The notes under the pieces are model-generated. The model ran no database searches. It saw only the letters and a program-made list of their open reading frames with translations, and was not told where the DNA came from. Positions 43,449-50,946 of a stretch of 64,000 bases of DNA are shown piece after piece. The stretch's first letter is position 1. Every line of letters begins with the position of its first letter. This DNA is from an uncultured Oscillospiraceae bacterium. Lineage in GTDB: Bacteria; Bacillota; Clostridia; Oscillospirales; Oscillospiraceae. Location: the NCBI GenBank assembly GCA_947584295.1, contig CANPWM010000001.1:79049-143048 (forward strand), written 5' to 3'. The translations under genes and the position numbers were made by a program.

Positions 43449-44699
43449 ATGGAGCTTGAACTTGGCTTTGGCACGGGGACGCAGAGGATCACGGTGCCGG
43501 ATAAGAACCTGATGGGGGTGCTGACGCCCAATGAGGTGACAAGGGGCCTTACAGGGCCGGCGGAGGTGAAAAGGGCGCTGGAGGCGCCCATCGGCTCGCC
43601 GCGCCTGCGGGAGATAGTGCGGCCCGGGGAGAAGATCGCCGTTGTCACCAGCGACATCACCCGGCCCATGCCCACCTATAAGGTGATGCCGACGCTGTTG
43701 GACGAGCTGTACGCCGGGGGCGTAAGGCCCCAGGACATCACCCTGGTCTTTGCCCTGGGCAGCCACCGGGCGCAGACGGAGGAGGAGCGGCGGCACCTGG
43801 CCGGGGAGCGGGCCTTCCGGGAGATACGGTGCATCGACTCCGACCCCAACGACTGCGTACAGATGGGCGTCACCAGCCGGGGGACGCCGGTGGATATTTT
43901 CACGCCGGTGGCGAGGGCGGACAGGCGCGTTTGCCTGGGCAATATCGAGTATCACTACTTCGCCGGGTACTCCGGCGGGGCCAAGGCCATCATGCCGGGC
44001 GTGTCCACCCGGGCCGCCATTCAGGCCAACCACGCCCGCATGGTGGAGGACACAAGCTGTGCCGGGCGGATAGAGGGCAACAACCTCCGGGCGGATATCG
44101 AGGAGGCCGGGGCCATCGTGGGCGTCGATTTTATCCTCAACGTGGTTCTGGACGAGCATAAGGAGATCATCAGGGCCGTGGCCGGGGACGTGACCCAGGC
44201 CCACCGGGCCGGGTGCAAATTCTTGGATACGCTGTACCAGAAGAAGATCCCCGACCGCGCCAATATCGTGGTGGTGTCCCAGGGGGGCGCGCCCAAGGAT
44301 CTGAACCTCTATCAGACCCAGAAGGCCCTGGACAACGCCAAGCACGCCGTCAAAAAGGGCGGCACGGTGATCTTGGTGGGTTCCTGCCGGGAGGGCTACG
44401 GCGAGGGCGTGTTTGCCCGGTGGCTCCGGGAGGCGCCCGACGCCCACAGCATGATTGAGCGCGTCAGGACGCGCTTTGAGCTGGGCGGCCACAAGGCGGC
44501 GGCCATCGCCATGGTGCTGGAGAACGCCAAGGTGGTGCTGGTGTCCGACCTTACCGACGAGCAGGCGCGGGGGGCGTTCTTGACCCCGGCTCCCTCGGCC
44601 CAGGAGGCCTTGGAGCAGGCGCTGCGGGAGTACGGCCCCGACGCCACGGTGCTGGTGATGCCCTACGGCGGCTCCACCCTGCCGACGGTGGGGAGATAA
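43449..44699 (+). CDS. larA: LarA family protein (lactate racemase-like)
   Basis: A 416-residue homologue of the nickel-pincer lactate racemase. Key LarA positions are present: SDITRPMP (Arg), FALGSHR (His) and the H-x9-K cofactor motif EYHYFAGYSGGAKAIMPG. The cofactor-making genes larB, larC and larE are not in the window. The LarA superfamily handles several 2-hydroxy acids, so lactate is only the default substrate. It may be co-transcribed with recO (15-base gap). Confidence 0.87.
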   Translation: MELELGFGTGTQRITVPDKNLMGVLTPNEVTRGLTGPAEVKRALEAPIGSPRLREIVRPGEKIAVVTSDITRPMPTYKVMPTLLDELYAGGVRPQDITLVFALGSHRAQTEEERRHLAGERAFREIRCIDSDPNDCVQMGVTSRGTPVDIFTPVARADRRVCLGNIEYHYFAGYSGGAKAIMPGVSTRAAIQANHARMVEDTSCAGRIEGNNLRADIEEAGAIVGVDFILNVVLDEHKEIIRAVAGDVTQAHRAGCKFLDTLYQKKIPDRANIVVVSQGGAPKDLNLYQTQKALDNAKHAVKKGGTVILVGSCREGYGEGVFARWLREAPDAHSMIERVRTRFELGGHKAAAIAMVLENAKVVLVSDLTDEQARGAFLTPAPSAQEALEQALREYGPDATVLVMPYGGSTLPTVGR

Positions 44700-44707
44700 G
44701 GATAAAA

Positions 44708-44741
44708 CCGCCTCCCCCTTCGGACTTGAAGGGGGAGGCGG
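44708..44741. terminator. 14-bp hairpin after larA
   Basis: CCGCCTCCCCCTTC, loop GGACTT and the complementary arm. The minus strand continues with TTTTATC. It lies 9 bases after the larA stop at the edge of repeat block D. Confidence 0.7.
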
Positions 44742-45177
44742 ACTATGGTCAGTTTGGCTGCTTGTATTCTGGGGCCGACTTACCAAAAGGTTGTGGCTAC
44801 GCCGCTTATTTATTTTTTCGGGCCGCCTAGAGAGGCGGCCCCTCCGCCGCACGGCGGCGGGGTGATTGAATCAGAAGGGGAACCCTGATGGTTCCCCCTC
44901 CAAACCCTTCCTTCCGAATATACGGAAATTTAATTATTACGCAAAATGTTCTGTACGGGCCGGCCAGGTGTCCGGCCCGTACGGGAGATTGTGCGTTGGG
45001 GGAAAGCGAAATCATTATTGAGAAATTGTTGCGTATGACGGTGGGCCGCCGTGGGCGGCGGCCCGTACGGCGATTATTTGAGCTGTTTCGTTAGTGATTG
45101 TAGGGGCCGCCTCTCTTGGCGGCCCGTAAAGGGAACACGCGGCGGAGCCGCAACCTTCCACCTTTTACATTACATTT
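44742..45177. repeat. Repeat block D: mosaic of palindromic modules
   Basis: Between convergent larA and the S-layer protein gene: a GCGGCGTAGCCACAACC-like hairpin near 44790; GGGCCGCC units near 44819 and 45098; a CCGCCGCACGGCGGCGG segment; a GGTTCCCC-containing stretch; a GGGCCGGCC unit near 44955; a GGGCCGCCG unit near 45039; and an inverted K-type hairpin near 45140. The recurring linker GATTATTTGAGCTGTTTCGT precedes the last GGGCCGCC unit. Confidence 0.87.
44819..44986 (+). repeat. 165-bp composite module, partner of an inverted copy
   Basis: Runs from the GGGCCGCCTAGAGAGGCGGC palindrome through TGATTGAATCAGAAGGGGAA, ACGGAAATTTAATTATTACG and CAAAATGTTCTGTACGGGCC to a GGGCCGGCC palindrome. 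An inverted copy lies at about 63358-63522. Confidence 0.85.
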
Positions 45178-46785
45178 TTATCCCACCGCGTAGTCGGCGG
45201 GGGAGGCGGGCCAGAGGTCGCGGCCGGGGGTGAGGGTGTGGGTGGAGGCGATGGAGGCGTCGCCCACAAGGAAGTAATTATAGCCGATGTTCCCGGTGGA
45301 ATCCAGGCAGCTGTCCATGGTGAGGTCGATGTTGTACCAGCCGCCGTCCACCTTCACCTTGTTCCACGTCTGCTCGTGTGTACCGTCCTCCGTCACGACC
45401 TGGCCCCGCACCTGGATCGCGTCTACGCCGGCCAGATAGCACATCAGCTCAAAGGCCCGGGCGATCCCCTGGCTGTCGCCCACGCCGTAGATGATGGGGC
45501 CGGCGGCGCTGTCGGTGTCCTGGGGAAGCTCCCCTTGGGCGGTCAGGTAGTCCTGGGCGGGTTGGGTGGAGTAGATCAGGTAATCGTGAATGGCCTTCAC
45601 TACGGAGAAGTCCCTGCCGTCCTGGGCGCGGATATCGGAGAGCAGGCCCTTGGCCTCGTTGATAAGGGCAGCGGCGCTTTCGCCGGAGCCGGTGAGCCGA
45701 CCCTCCAGAAGAGCCATGGCCTGGGCGGCGTCGGAATAGGTGAGATCCACGGCGAAGTGGCTGCCGTCCACCGGGCGGGTGACGGCGCTGACCACGTCGC
45801 TCATATCATAGAGGGCCTCCGCCCAGGCCGGGAGGCCGGAGGCGTATTCGGCGGCCTTGCCGGAGGGGGTGCTGACCACCACGGTGGGCGCGTGGCCCCG
45901 GGACGCGGCGGCCACGGCGGAGGCTATCCCGGAGGCGGAGCTTACCGATACGCCGGTGACGTAGTCGTAGACCGGGCCGGGGGTGAAGCTGATGGGCTGG
46001 GTGTCATCGTTATCGGGGGCGTCGGGCAGATCCTCGCCCTCGTAGTTGTGGTCGCTGTCGGTGGGGTCGTCGGGCAGGTCGTCCGGCAGCTCCGCCGGGG
46101 GATCGGGGGGCAGCGCGGGGGAGTCGTCGGGGATCACGCCGGAGCTTATGAGCCGCTGGCGGAGGGTGATGCCGTTGACCGTCCGGCAGTCCAGGGCGGA
46201 GAAGGCCGTCACCACCATGTCGGCCCGGTAAAAGACGTCGCTTTCGGGGTAGGATAAGCCCACCTCTCGGGCCAGCGCCCAGGGGGAGGCCCAGTCCACG
46301 TTTTCATAGCCCAGGGCCCGGAGGATCCAGGTGATGAAGTCCCGGCTGGGGATATCGTCGGCGGGGGAGAAGGTACCCGCGCCGTAGATCCCCTCCTCAA
46401 TGGGGCCCAGGGAGGTGCCGTTGGTGATGCCGTTGACGTAGGCGTAGCCCACATAGGGACTCATCCAGCCGTAGGAGTCGCCGAAGGGGTGGGTGTAGTT
46501 GGCGCTCAGGGCCTCCGGCTCGCCGCCCAGAAGGCGCACCAGCGTGGTCAGAGAGTCGGCTCGGTTGCTGACGGCCTCCAGGCTGAAAATAGGCGTGCCG
46601 TCGGGGTTTACCCCCGTGCCGCGCAGAAGGCCCATGTCGTAAAGGGCCTGGGCCGCCGCCTCCCCCGCCGCCAGACGGTCCGCCGGGATAGCGCCGCCCA
46701 CGGCCAACGCTGACCCCGCCAGGGCCCAGGCCAGGGCCAGGGCCGTCAGAAGACCCGCCCACCGTTTGATTCTCTCTCGTCTCAT
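45178..46785 (-). CDS. S-layer homology protein with degenerate transglutaminase-like domain
   Basis: A 535-residue secreted protein. The signal peptide covers about residues 1-28 (ending SALAV). Three S-layer homology repeats follow (about 40-215; YVNGITNGTSLG, TFSPADDIPSRDFITWILRA). A Pro/Asp-rich linker is next, then a transglutaminase-like domain at about 320-510. Where active relatives have the catalytic Cys and His, this has YGVGDSQGIARAFEL (Ser) and HEQTWNKVKVDGGWYNID (Gln two before Trp), while the Asp is kept. It is probably a wall-bound binding or scaffold protein, not an enzyme. Confidence 0.82.
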   Translation of the reverse strand: MRRERIKRWAGLLTALALAWALAGSALAVGGAIPADRLAAGEAAAQALYDMGLLRGTGVNPDGTPIFSLEAVSNRADSLTTLVRLLGGEPEALSANYTHPFGDSYGWMSPYVGYAYVNGITNGTSLGPIEEGIYGAGTFSPADDIPSRDFITWILRALGYENVDWASPWALAREVGLSYPESDVFYRADMVVTAFSALDCRTVNGITLRQRLISSGVIPDDSPALPPDPPAELPDDLPDDPTDSDHNYEGEDLPDAPDNDDTQPISFTPGPVYDYVTGVSVSSASGIASAVAAASRGHAPTVVVSTPSGKAAEYASGLPAWAEALYDMSDVVSAVTRPVDGSHFAVDLTYSDAAQAMALLEGRLTGSGESAAALINEAKGLLSDIRAQDGRDFSVVKAIHDYLIYSTQPAQDYLTAQGELPQDTDSAAGPIIYGVGDSQGIARAFELMCYLAGVDAIQVRGQVVTEDGTHEQTWNKVKVDGGWYNIDLTMDSCLDSTGNIGYNYFLVGDASIASTHTLTPGRDLWPASPADYAVG

Positions 46786-46859
46786 CTGTGAACCTCCGCA
46801 AAACCGCGCCCAGGGGACGCGGCGATCTGTCTCCGGGTAAATTGATCATATACATAAGC

Positions 46860-46888
46860 AGTATACCATATCGCTCCGCTGAAAGCAA
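46860..46888 (-). promoter_or_regulatory. Promoter of the S-layer protein gene
   Basis: Minus strand: TTGCTT (46883-46888), 17-base spacer, TATACT (46860-46865), 75 bases before the start codon. Confidence 0.65.
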
Positions 46889-46950
46889 GAAAAAGCCGAA
46901 GGAGGGGCTTTAAGCGGGAAAACAGGCGGGTTTTCGGGGAAGAGGGCATG

Positions 46951-46978
46951 AAAAACTCCCCCGGACGGGCCGGGGGAG
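46951..46978 (-). terminator. Rho-independent terminator on the minus strand
   Basis: CTCCCCCGG and CCGGGGGAG around a 5-base loop, followed on the minus strand by TTTTT. It lies just upstream of the S-layer gene promoter and would end a leftward transcript from the structured-RNA region. Confidence 0.7.
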
Positions 46979-47005
46979 CGGGGTGAGATGCGGAGAGACG
47001 CCCCC

Positions 47006-47029
47006 GGGACGGGTATAAATACCCGTCCC
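47006..47029. repeat. 24-base palindrome
   Basis: GGGACGGGTAT followed by AA and ATACCCGTCCC, a near-perfect dyad with 11-bp arms between the terminator at 46951 and the structured-RNA candidate. Could be an operator or part of the RNA region. Confidence 0.6.
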
Positions 47030-47103
47030 GCCGCGCTTGGCATGGGGCTCCCCTCCATAAGAGTGACGGCACAGATGTGCCTTGGCGCGGGCAAAATAAT
47101 CGG

Positions 47104-47424
47104 AAAAAAGGGATTGCTTTGCATTGCGTGATGAAAAAATCCCTTAAGGTGACGGGAGTCGAACCCACACCGCTCCACGCGGGCCCTTTTCGGTGCTTTT
47201 TCCCTTGTCGTCGTCGCCTTGCGCCAGCAAGGCTTCCTCCTTCGCGGCAAAAATCCCTCGAAAAATTCTCCGCGTGGAGTGCTACGCAGTTTTCGGCGAG
47301 CTGATTTGCGTCAGGACGAGGAAAAAGCCACAGAGAATACTTGCGTATTGTCAAGGCTTTTGACAATGTACTGGCGCAAATCAGCCGGCGAAAACCGGTG
47401 CGGGTTCGACTCCCGTCACCTTAA
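47104..47424 (-). ncRNA. Candidate structured RNA closed by a tRNA-3'-end-like stem
   Basis: The arms 47144-47171 and 47397-47424 are complementary over 27 of 28 bases. Each arm, read outward, mimics a tRNA T-arm plus acceptor strand (GGGTTCGACTCCCGTCACC). Inside are further pairings: GCTGATTTGCG with CGCAAATCAGC, CTCCACGCGG with CCGCGTGGAG, and a small hairpin TTGTCAAAAGCCTTGACAA. A minus-strand -10 box TATGAT (47428-47433) would start transcription about at the outer end of the stem. After the 3' arm comes an AAGGGATT/AATCCCTT hairpin with TTTTT. It is not a canonical tRNA, since no D or anticodon arm is found. No coding frame is convincing. A mobile miniature element is the alternative. 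Confidence 0.5.
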
Positions 47425-47729
47425 CTAATCATAGATTAACATATTTATTAAAATTTTTCAAGAGTTTTCCTTGAAAATTCTGCCGAAAAATTGAAAAAAT
47501 TTCTGATTTACGGCAAAAAACCGTCCTCTTTTATGCTTTAAAGTTATATTTGCCTCATACGGGACAAAAAAGACGTGGCGCGGCGGTTTATCGGAATAAT
47601 CAATTTACGCGGCAAACAGGAAAAGTATCAGCCCGGCCAGGGGGCGGAGACGGGGCGAAAAAAGGGGGAATAGGGACAAATCCCGGCGGAATATAGTAGG
47701 CAGGAATCATTGATCGGTGGTGAACTGTC
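47425..47729. other. AT-rich intergenic region before sigK
   Basis: About 300 bases with no supported gene. It is far richer in A/T than the surroundings up to about 47560. A TATAGT box at 47692-47697 could be the -10 of sigK, but no matching -35 is clear, as would be expected if a sporulation sigma factor reads it. Confidence 0.5.
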
Positions 47730-48428
47730 TTGCTGTCTGTCGCTTTCGCCTCACTTCTCAGCTATCCCTTCCTGCTCCTGCGGGTGACCAACCCCTCCGG
47801 CTCCTTCCCCCGGGCGCTCTCCGAGGCCCAGGAGCGGGAGTGCCTGGAGCGGGCCGCCGCCGGGGACGAGGAGGCCCGGAACACGCTTATCGAGCATAAT
47901 CTGCGCCTGGTGGCCCACATCGTCAAGAAATATTATACCCGCACCCGGGATCAGGACGACCTTATCTCCATCGGCACCATCGGCCTTATCAAAGGGATCT
48001 CCACCTACCGGCCCGACAAAGGGGTAAGGCTGGCCACCTATGCCAGCCGGTGCATCGAGAACGAGATCCTGATGTATTTCAGAAGCCAGCGCAAGAGCGC
48101 GGGGGATCTGTCCCTGTCTGACTCCATCGACGGGGACGGGGAGGGGAGCAGTCTCTCCCTGATGGACGTGATCTGCGCCGAGGACGACGTTTTTGAGCGG
48201 CTCAGCTCCCAGGAGGTGTACGGGCGGCTGCGGTATTTTGTGGAGAACGGCCTGGAACCCCGGGAACGGCAGGTGGTGACCCTGCGCTACGGCCTTCTGG
48301 GCGGGCCGCGCCTGACCCAGAAGCAGACGGCGGAGAAGCTGGGCATTTCCCGCTCCTATATCTCCCGCATCGAGAAAAAGGCGCTGGATAAGCTGCGGGT
48401 GCTGTTGGAGGCGGAGGGGGATTTTTAA
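47730..48428 (+). CDS. sigK: RNA polymerase sporulation sigma factor SigK (pro-sigma-K)
   Basis: A 232-residue late mother-cell sigma factor. It begins with a hydrophobic pro-sequence (about residues 1-22, SVAFASLLSYPFLLLRV), which in relatives is cut off by SpoIVFB. Region 2 has ARNTLIEHNLRLVAHIVKKY, DQDDLISIGTIGLIKGISTY and LATYASRCIENEILMYFRS. Region 4 has LTQKQTAEKLGISRSYISRI. The gene is uninterrupted, with no skin element. The start is TTG six bases after GGTGGTGA. It controls spore coat and cortex genes. Confidence 0.93.
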   Translation: MLSVAFASLLSYPFLLLRVTNPSGSFPRALSEAQERECLERAAAGDEEARNTLIEHNLRLVAHIVKKYYTRTRDQDDLISIGTIGLIKGISTYRPDKGVRLATYASRCIENEILMYFRSQRKSAGDLSLSDSIDGDGEGSSLSLMDVICAEDDVFERLSSQEVYGRLRYFVENGLEPRERQVVTLRYGLLGGPRLTQKQTAEKLGISRSYISRIEKKALDKLRVLLEAEGDF

Positions 48429-48510
48429 GGAAAATCGGAAAAACCGTGAAAATCTGTCATATCGGCCCCCGGTTTGCGACTAAAAGAGTGACGGGCCGTC
48501 AGAAACAGCT

Positions 48511-48555
48511 AAGGAAACATTTGAAAAGGGAGTATCTCAAAAGGGAACATCTGAA
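48511..48555 (+). repeat. Three 15-bp direct repeats upstream of the ECF sigma gene
   Basis: AAGGAAACATTTGAA, AAGGGAGTATCTCAA and AAGGGAACATCTGAA lie head to tail, followed by two units of about 18 bp (CCAATACATAAGAGGTAC and CCTAATACAAAAGAGCGG, about 48566-48601). They occupy the leader of the sigma factor-serpin operon and resemble binding iterons; GGAAC within a unit recalls an ECF -35 motif. Confidence 0.7.
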
Positions 48556-48613
48556 TAAAAGATTCCCCAATACATAAGAGGTACCCTAATACAAAAGAGC
48601 GGGGGGTGGACGC

Positions 48614-49177
48614 GTGGAGGACAGCCGGATCGTGCAGCTCTATTTTGACCGGGACGAGAGCGCCATCGGGGAGACGAGAGCCAAATACGGCGGGTTTGTG
48701 AACGCCCTGGCCTCGCGGCTTTTGGACGACAGGCGGGACGCGGAGGAGTGCGTCACCGACGCGTATCTGGCCGCCTGGAACGCCATTCCGCCGGAGAGGC
48801 CGGTCTCGCTGCGGGCGTTTCTGGGGCGGCTGACCCGGAATCTGGCCATCTCCCGGTTTCGGAAGAACCGCGCGGAAAAGCGGTACGCGGCCCTGGAGGC
48901 CCAGCTTGACGAGCTTGCCGAGGCCATTCCCGGCGGGGCGGACGTGGAGCGGGAGATCGAGGGCCGGGAGCTGGGACGCGTTATCTCCCGGTGGCTGGAC
49001 ACCCTGCCGGAGCGGGACAGGACGCTGTTCGTCCGCCGCTACTTCTACGGGGAGAGCCTGGAGGAGCTTTCACGGGAGACGGGGGAGCGGGCCAACACCC
49101 TGGCCCAGCGGCTCCGGCGTATGCGCCTTGCCCTGCGGGAGATACTGGCAAAGGAGGAGCTTACAAATGAAGCCTGA
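48614..49177 (+). CDS. ECF-type sigma-70 family RNA polymerase sigma factor
   Basis: A 187-residue sigma factor with region 2 (DAEECVTDAYLAAWNAIPPE, RAFLGRLTRNLAISRFRK) and region 4 (LDTLPERDRTLFVRRYFYGE, GERANTLAQRLRRMRLALRE). Regions 1.1 and 3 are lacking, as in ECF factors. The start is GTG behind GGGGGGTGGA. It overlaps the next gene by 11 bases, the usual arrangement for a sigma factor and its anti-sigma partner. Its regulon is unknown; direct repeats upstream may be its own promoter sites. Confidence 0.9.
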   Translation: MEDSRIVQLYFDRDESAIGETRAKYGGFVNALASRLLDDRRDAEECVTDAYLAAWNAIPPERPVSLRAFLGRLTRNLAISRFRKNRAEKRYAALEAQLDELAEAIPGGADVEREIEGRELGRVISRWLDTLPERDRTLFVRRYFYGESLEELSRETGERANTLAQRLRRMRLALREILAKEELTNEA

Positions 49178-50627
49178 GGATATCTACGACGGCGTCACCC
49201 ATATCCGTGACGACCTTATCGACAACGCGAAAAAGACAAAAAAGAGAAAACGCTGGCCCGCCGTCCTGGCGGCGGCGCTGGCCGTGGCGATCCTTACCGG
49301 GAGCGTGGCGGCCCTGGCGGGGCGGCGGGGCGGCAGTCCCGGCGGCCACACCCCCACGGGCGGGGAGGCGGTGACGCTGGCGGAGGCCCGGTACCCGGAG
49401 CGGCCCCGGTACCCGGAGATGGACGAGCACGGCTTAGACGTGAACGAGGAACAGTATGACGCCTGGTGGGAGGATCGCAGGACGCGGCAGCTGACCCAGG
49501 AGGAGCGGGACGCCCTGACCGTCTGGGAGCGCAGGCTGGTGCCGGCGCTTTTGACGGGCGCGGGGGACGAAAACGCCGTCTGCTCGCCGGTGAGCGTCTA
49601 TCTGGCGCTGGGTTTGCTGTCGGAGATCACCCGGGGGACAAGCCAACGGGAGATTTTGGACGCCCTGGGCGCGGACAGCGTGAAGGCCCTGCGGGCCCAG
49701 GCCAACCGGGTATGGAACGCCCTCTACAACGACGACGGCAGCTACACCCTGGGGCTGGCGGCCTCCCTGTGGCTCCGGGACGATCTGGATTACGAGGCCG
49801 CGCCCTTGGAGCGCCTGGCGGAGAGCTATTACGCCTCCTCCTACCGGGGAGAGATGGGCAGCGGCGATTTCAACGGCTTTTTGCAGAAATGGCTGAACGC
49901 CCACACCGGCGGGCTTTTAGAGGACGCGATAAACGGGGCGAATTTAGACGAGAACACTGTCCTGGCCCTGGCAACGACGGTGCTTTTCAAGGATAGGTGG
50001 GTTTTCCCCTTTTCCAACGGAGCGACGAAAACCGGCGTGTTCCACGCCCCCGCCGGGGATACGGCGTGCGAATTCATGCACAGCAGCGCCGACGGGAGTT
50101 ACTATTGGACGGACAAATTTACCGCCGTGACGAAAAACTTTGCGTACGGCGGCGCCATGCAGCTGCTGCTCCCGGAGGAGGGCGTCAGCATAGAGGAGAT
50201 CCTGGCCGACCCCGCCGCCGTGGGCTTCCTGACGGACACGGCGGAGGAGGGCGCGTTGGAGAGCAAATATGCGACAGTCAGCCTGTTCCTGCCCAAATTT
50301 GACGTGACGGAGAACGGCGAGATCGGCTCGAAGCTGAAGGCCCTGGGGGTCACGGAGGTGTTTGACCGGGCCAAGGCGGATTTTTCCCCCGTCATGGGGG
50401 AGACGCTGACGCCGGAAAACAACGCGTTTCTCTCCCGGGTTCTCCACGGGGCGCGGGTGAGCATCGACGAGGAGGGTTGCGTGGGCGCGGCCTATACCCG
50501 GGGAGATGTGGCCGGCGGCGACGGCGGCCCCGTGGAATATGTGGACATCACCTTTGACCGGCCCTTCCTCTTCACGATCCTCAATAACGGCGTCCCGGTT
50601 TTCGCCGGGATCGTCAATACCCCCTGA
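49167..50627 (+). CDS. Membrane-anchored serpin with anti-sigma-like N-terminal tail
   Basis: A 486-residue protein. Residues 1-28 are a short cytoplasmic tail (MKPEDIYDGVTHIRDDLIDN, then KKTKKRKR) of the type found on proteins encoded after Clostridia ECF sigma genes. Residues 32-51 form one transmembrane helix. A linker of about 80 residues leads to a full serpin: VCSPVSVYLALGLLSEITRG, LALATTVLFKDRW, SLFLPKFDV, the hinge IDEEGCVGAAYTRG and the C-terminal FDRPFLFTILNNGVPVFAG. The hinge is partly inhibitory-like, but Cys replaces Thr at P14. The overlap with the sigma gene suggests it is the sigma regulator. Only the serpin identity is secure. Confidence 0.88.
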   Translation: MKPEDIYDGVTHIRDDLIDNAKKTKKRKRWPAVLAAALAVAILTGSVAALAGRRGGSPGGHTPTGGEAVTLAEARYPERPRYPEMDEHGLDVNEEQYDAWWEDRRTRQLTQEERDALTVWERRLVPALLTGAGDENAVCSPVSVYLALGLLSEITRGTSQREILDALGADSVKALRAQANRVWNALYNDDGSYTLGLAASLWLRDDLDYEAAPLERLAESYYASSYRGEMGSGDFNGFLQKWLNAHTGGLLEDAINGANLDENTVLALATTVLFKDRWVFPFSNGATKTGVFHAPAGDTACEFMHSSADGSYYWTDKFTAVTKNFAYGGAMQLLLPEEGVSIEEILADPAAVGFLTDTAEEGALESKYATVSLFLPKFDVTENGEIGSKLKALGVTEVFDRAKADFSPVMGETLTPENNAFLSRVLHGARVSIDEEGCVGAAYTRGDVAGGDGGPVEYVDITFDRPFLFTILNNGVPVFAGIVNTP

Positions 50628-50630
50628 GAC

Positions 50631-50664
50631 TGTCGGAAAAAGCCCTGACGGGCTTTTTCCGACA
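50631..50664. terminator. 15-bp hairpin after the serpin gene, left inverted-repeat copy
   Basis: TGTCGGAAAAAGCCC, loop TGAC, complementary arm; 3 bases after the serpin stop. The same hairpin occurs in opposite orientation at 54713-54746 with extended homology toward the ABC genes. Confidence 0.8.
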
Positions 50665-50730
50665 AGGGGAAGGGATTTTTTCCGATGCACATGTCACCGG
50701 GAAAAATTGAATTTGAGTTTTTTGACAAAC
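50665..50730 (+). repeat. Extension of the left inverted repeat
   Basis: After the hairpin, AGGGGAAGGG, then a variable part, then GAAAAATTGAATTTGAGTTT and TTTGACAAACT. The right copy (54671-54712, read on the minus strand) has AGGGGAACGGG, GGGGAAAATATCGAAATTGA and TTTGACAAACT. The ends match well and the middle is diverged. Confidence 0.65.
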
Positions 50731-50733
50731 TGT

Positions 50734-50768
50734 GCCGCCTCCCGGCGTAAGCCGGGAGGCGGCCTTTT
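50734..50768 (+). terminator. Rho-independent terminator before the ABC exporter
   Basis: GCCGCCTCCCGGC, loop GTAA, GCCGGGAGGCGGC, then CTTTTGC. It insulates the serpin operon from the ABC operon. Confidence 0.75.
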
Positions 50769-50836
50769 GCCCGAAAATTATACCGTGAATTTACTGTTTT
50801 TCAGCAAGAAACGCAAACATTTTTTTGAAAAAAGTA

Positions 50837-50865
50837 TGGAAAAGCGCCTTTGATTATGCTATAAT
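50837..50865 (+). promoter_or_regulatory. Promoter of the ABC exporter operon
   Basis: TGGAAA (50837-50842), 17-base spacer, perfect TATAAT (50860-50865), about 82 bases before the start codon. Confidence 0.65.
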
Positions 50866-50946
50866 ACAAATCCCTGCGGAAATTTGGGAGGCGGGGGATT
50901 TTTTCTGCAAGAGCAAGAGAAGCACATTTACGTTGAGGGACAGGAA

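Noticed and set aside
47311..47345. RNase P RNA-like phrase GCCACAGAGAATAC
   Set aside because: The other conserved RNase P segments (such as GAGGAAAGTCC) are missing, so the match is probably chance.
46782..47366. Minus-strand open frame of 194 codons over the structured-RNA region
   Set aside because: Crosses terminator hairpins and the 28-bp stem; its peptide phrase near the stem is the typical meaningless translation of a tRNA-like end.
47144..47424. A canonical tRNA gene
   Set aside because: Only T-arm and acceptor-like parts exist; no D-arm, anticodon arm or encoded CCA could be fitted on either strand.
47730..48428. Skin-type element or frameshift in sigK
   Set aside because: The frame is continuous from pro-sequence to region 4.
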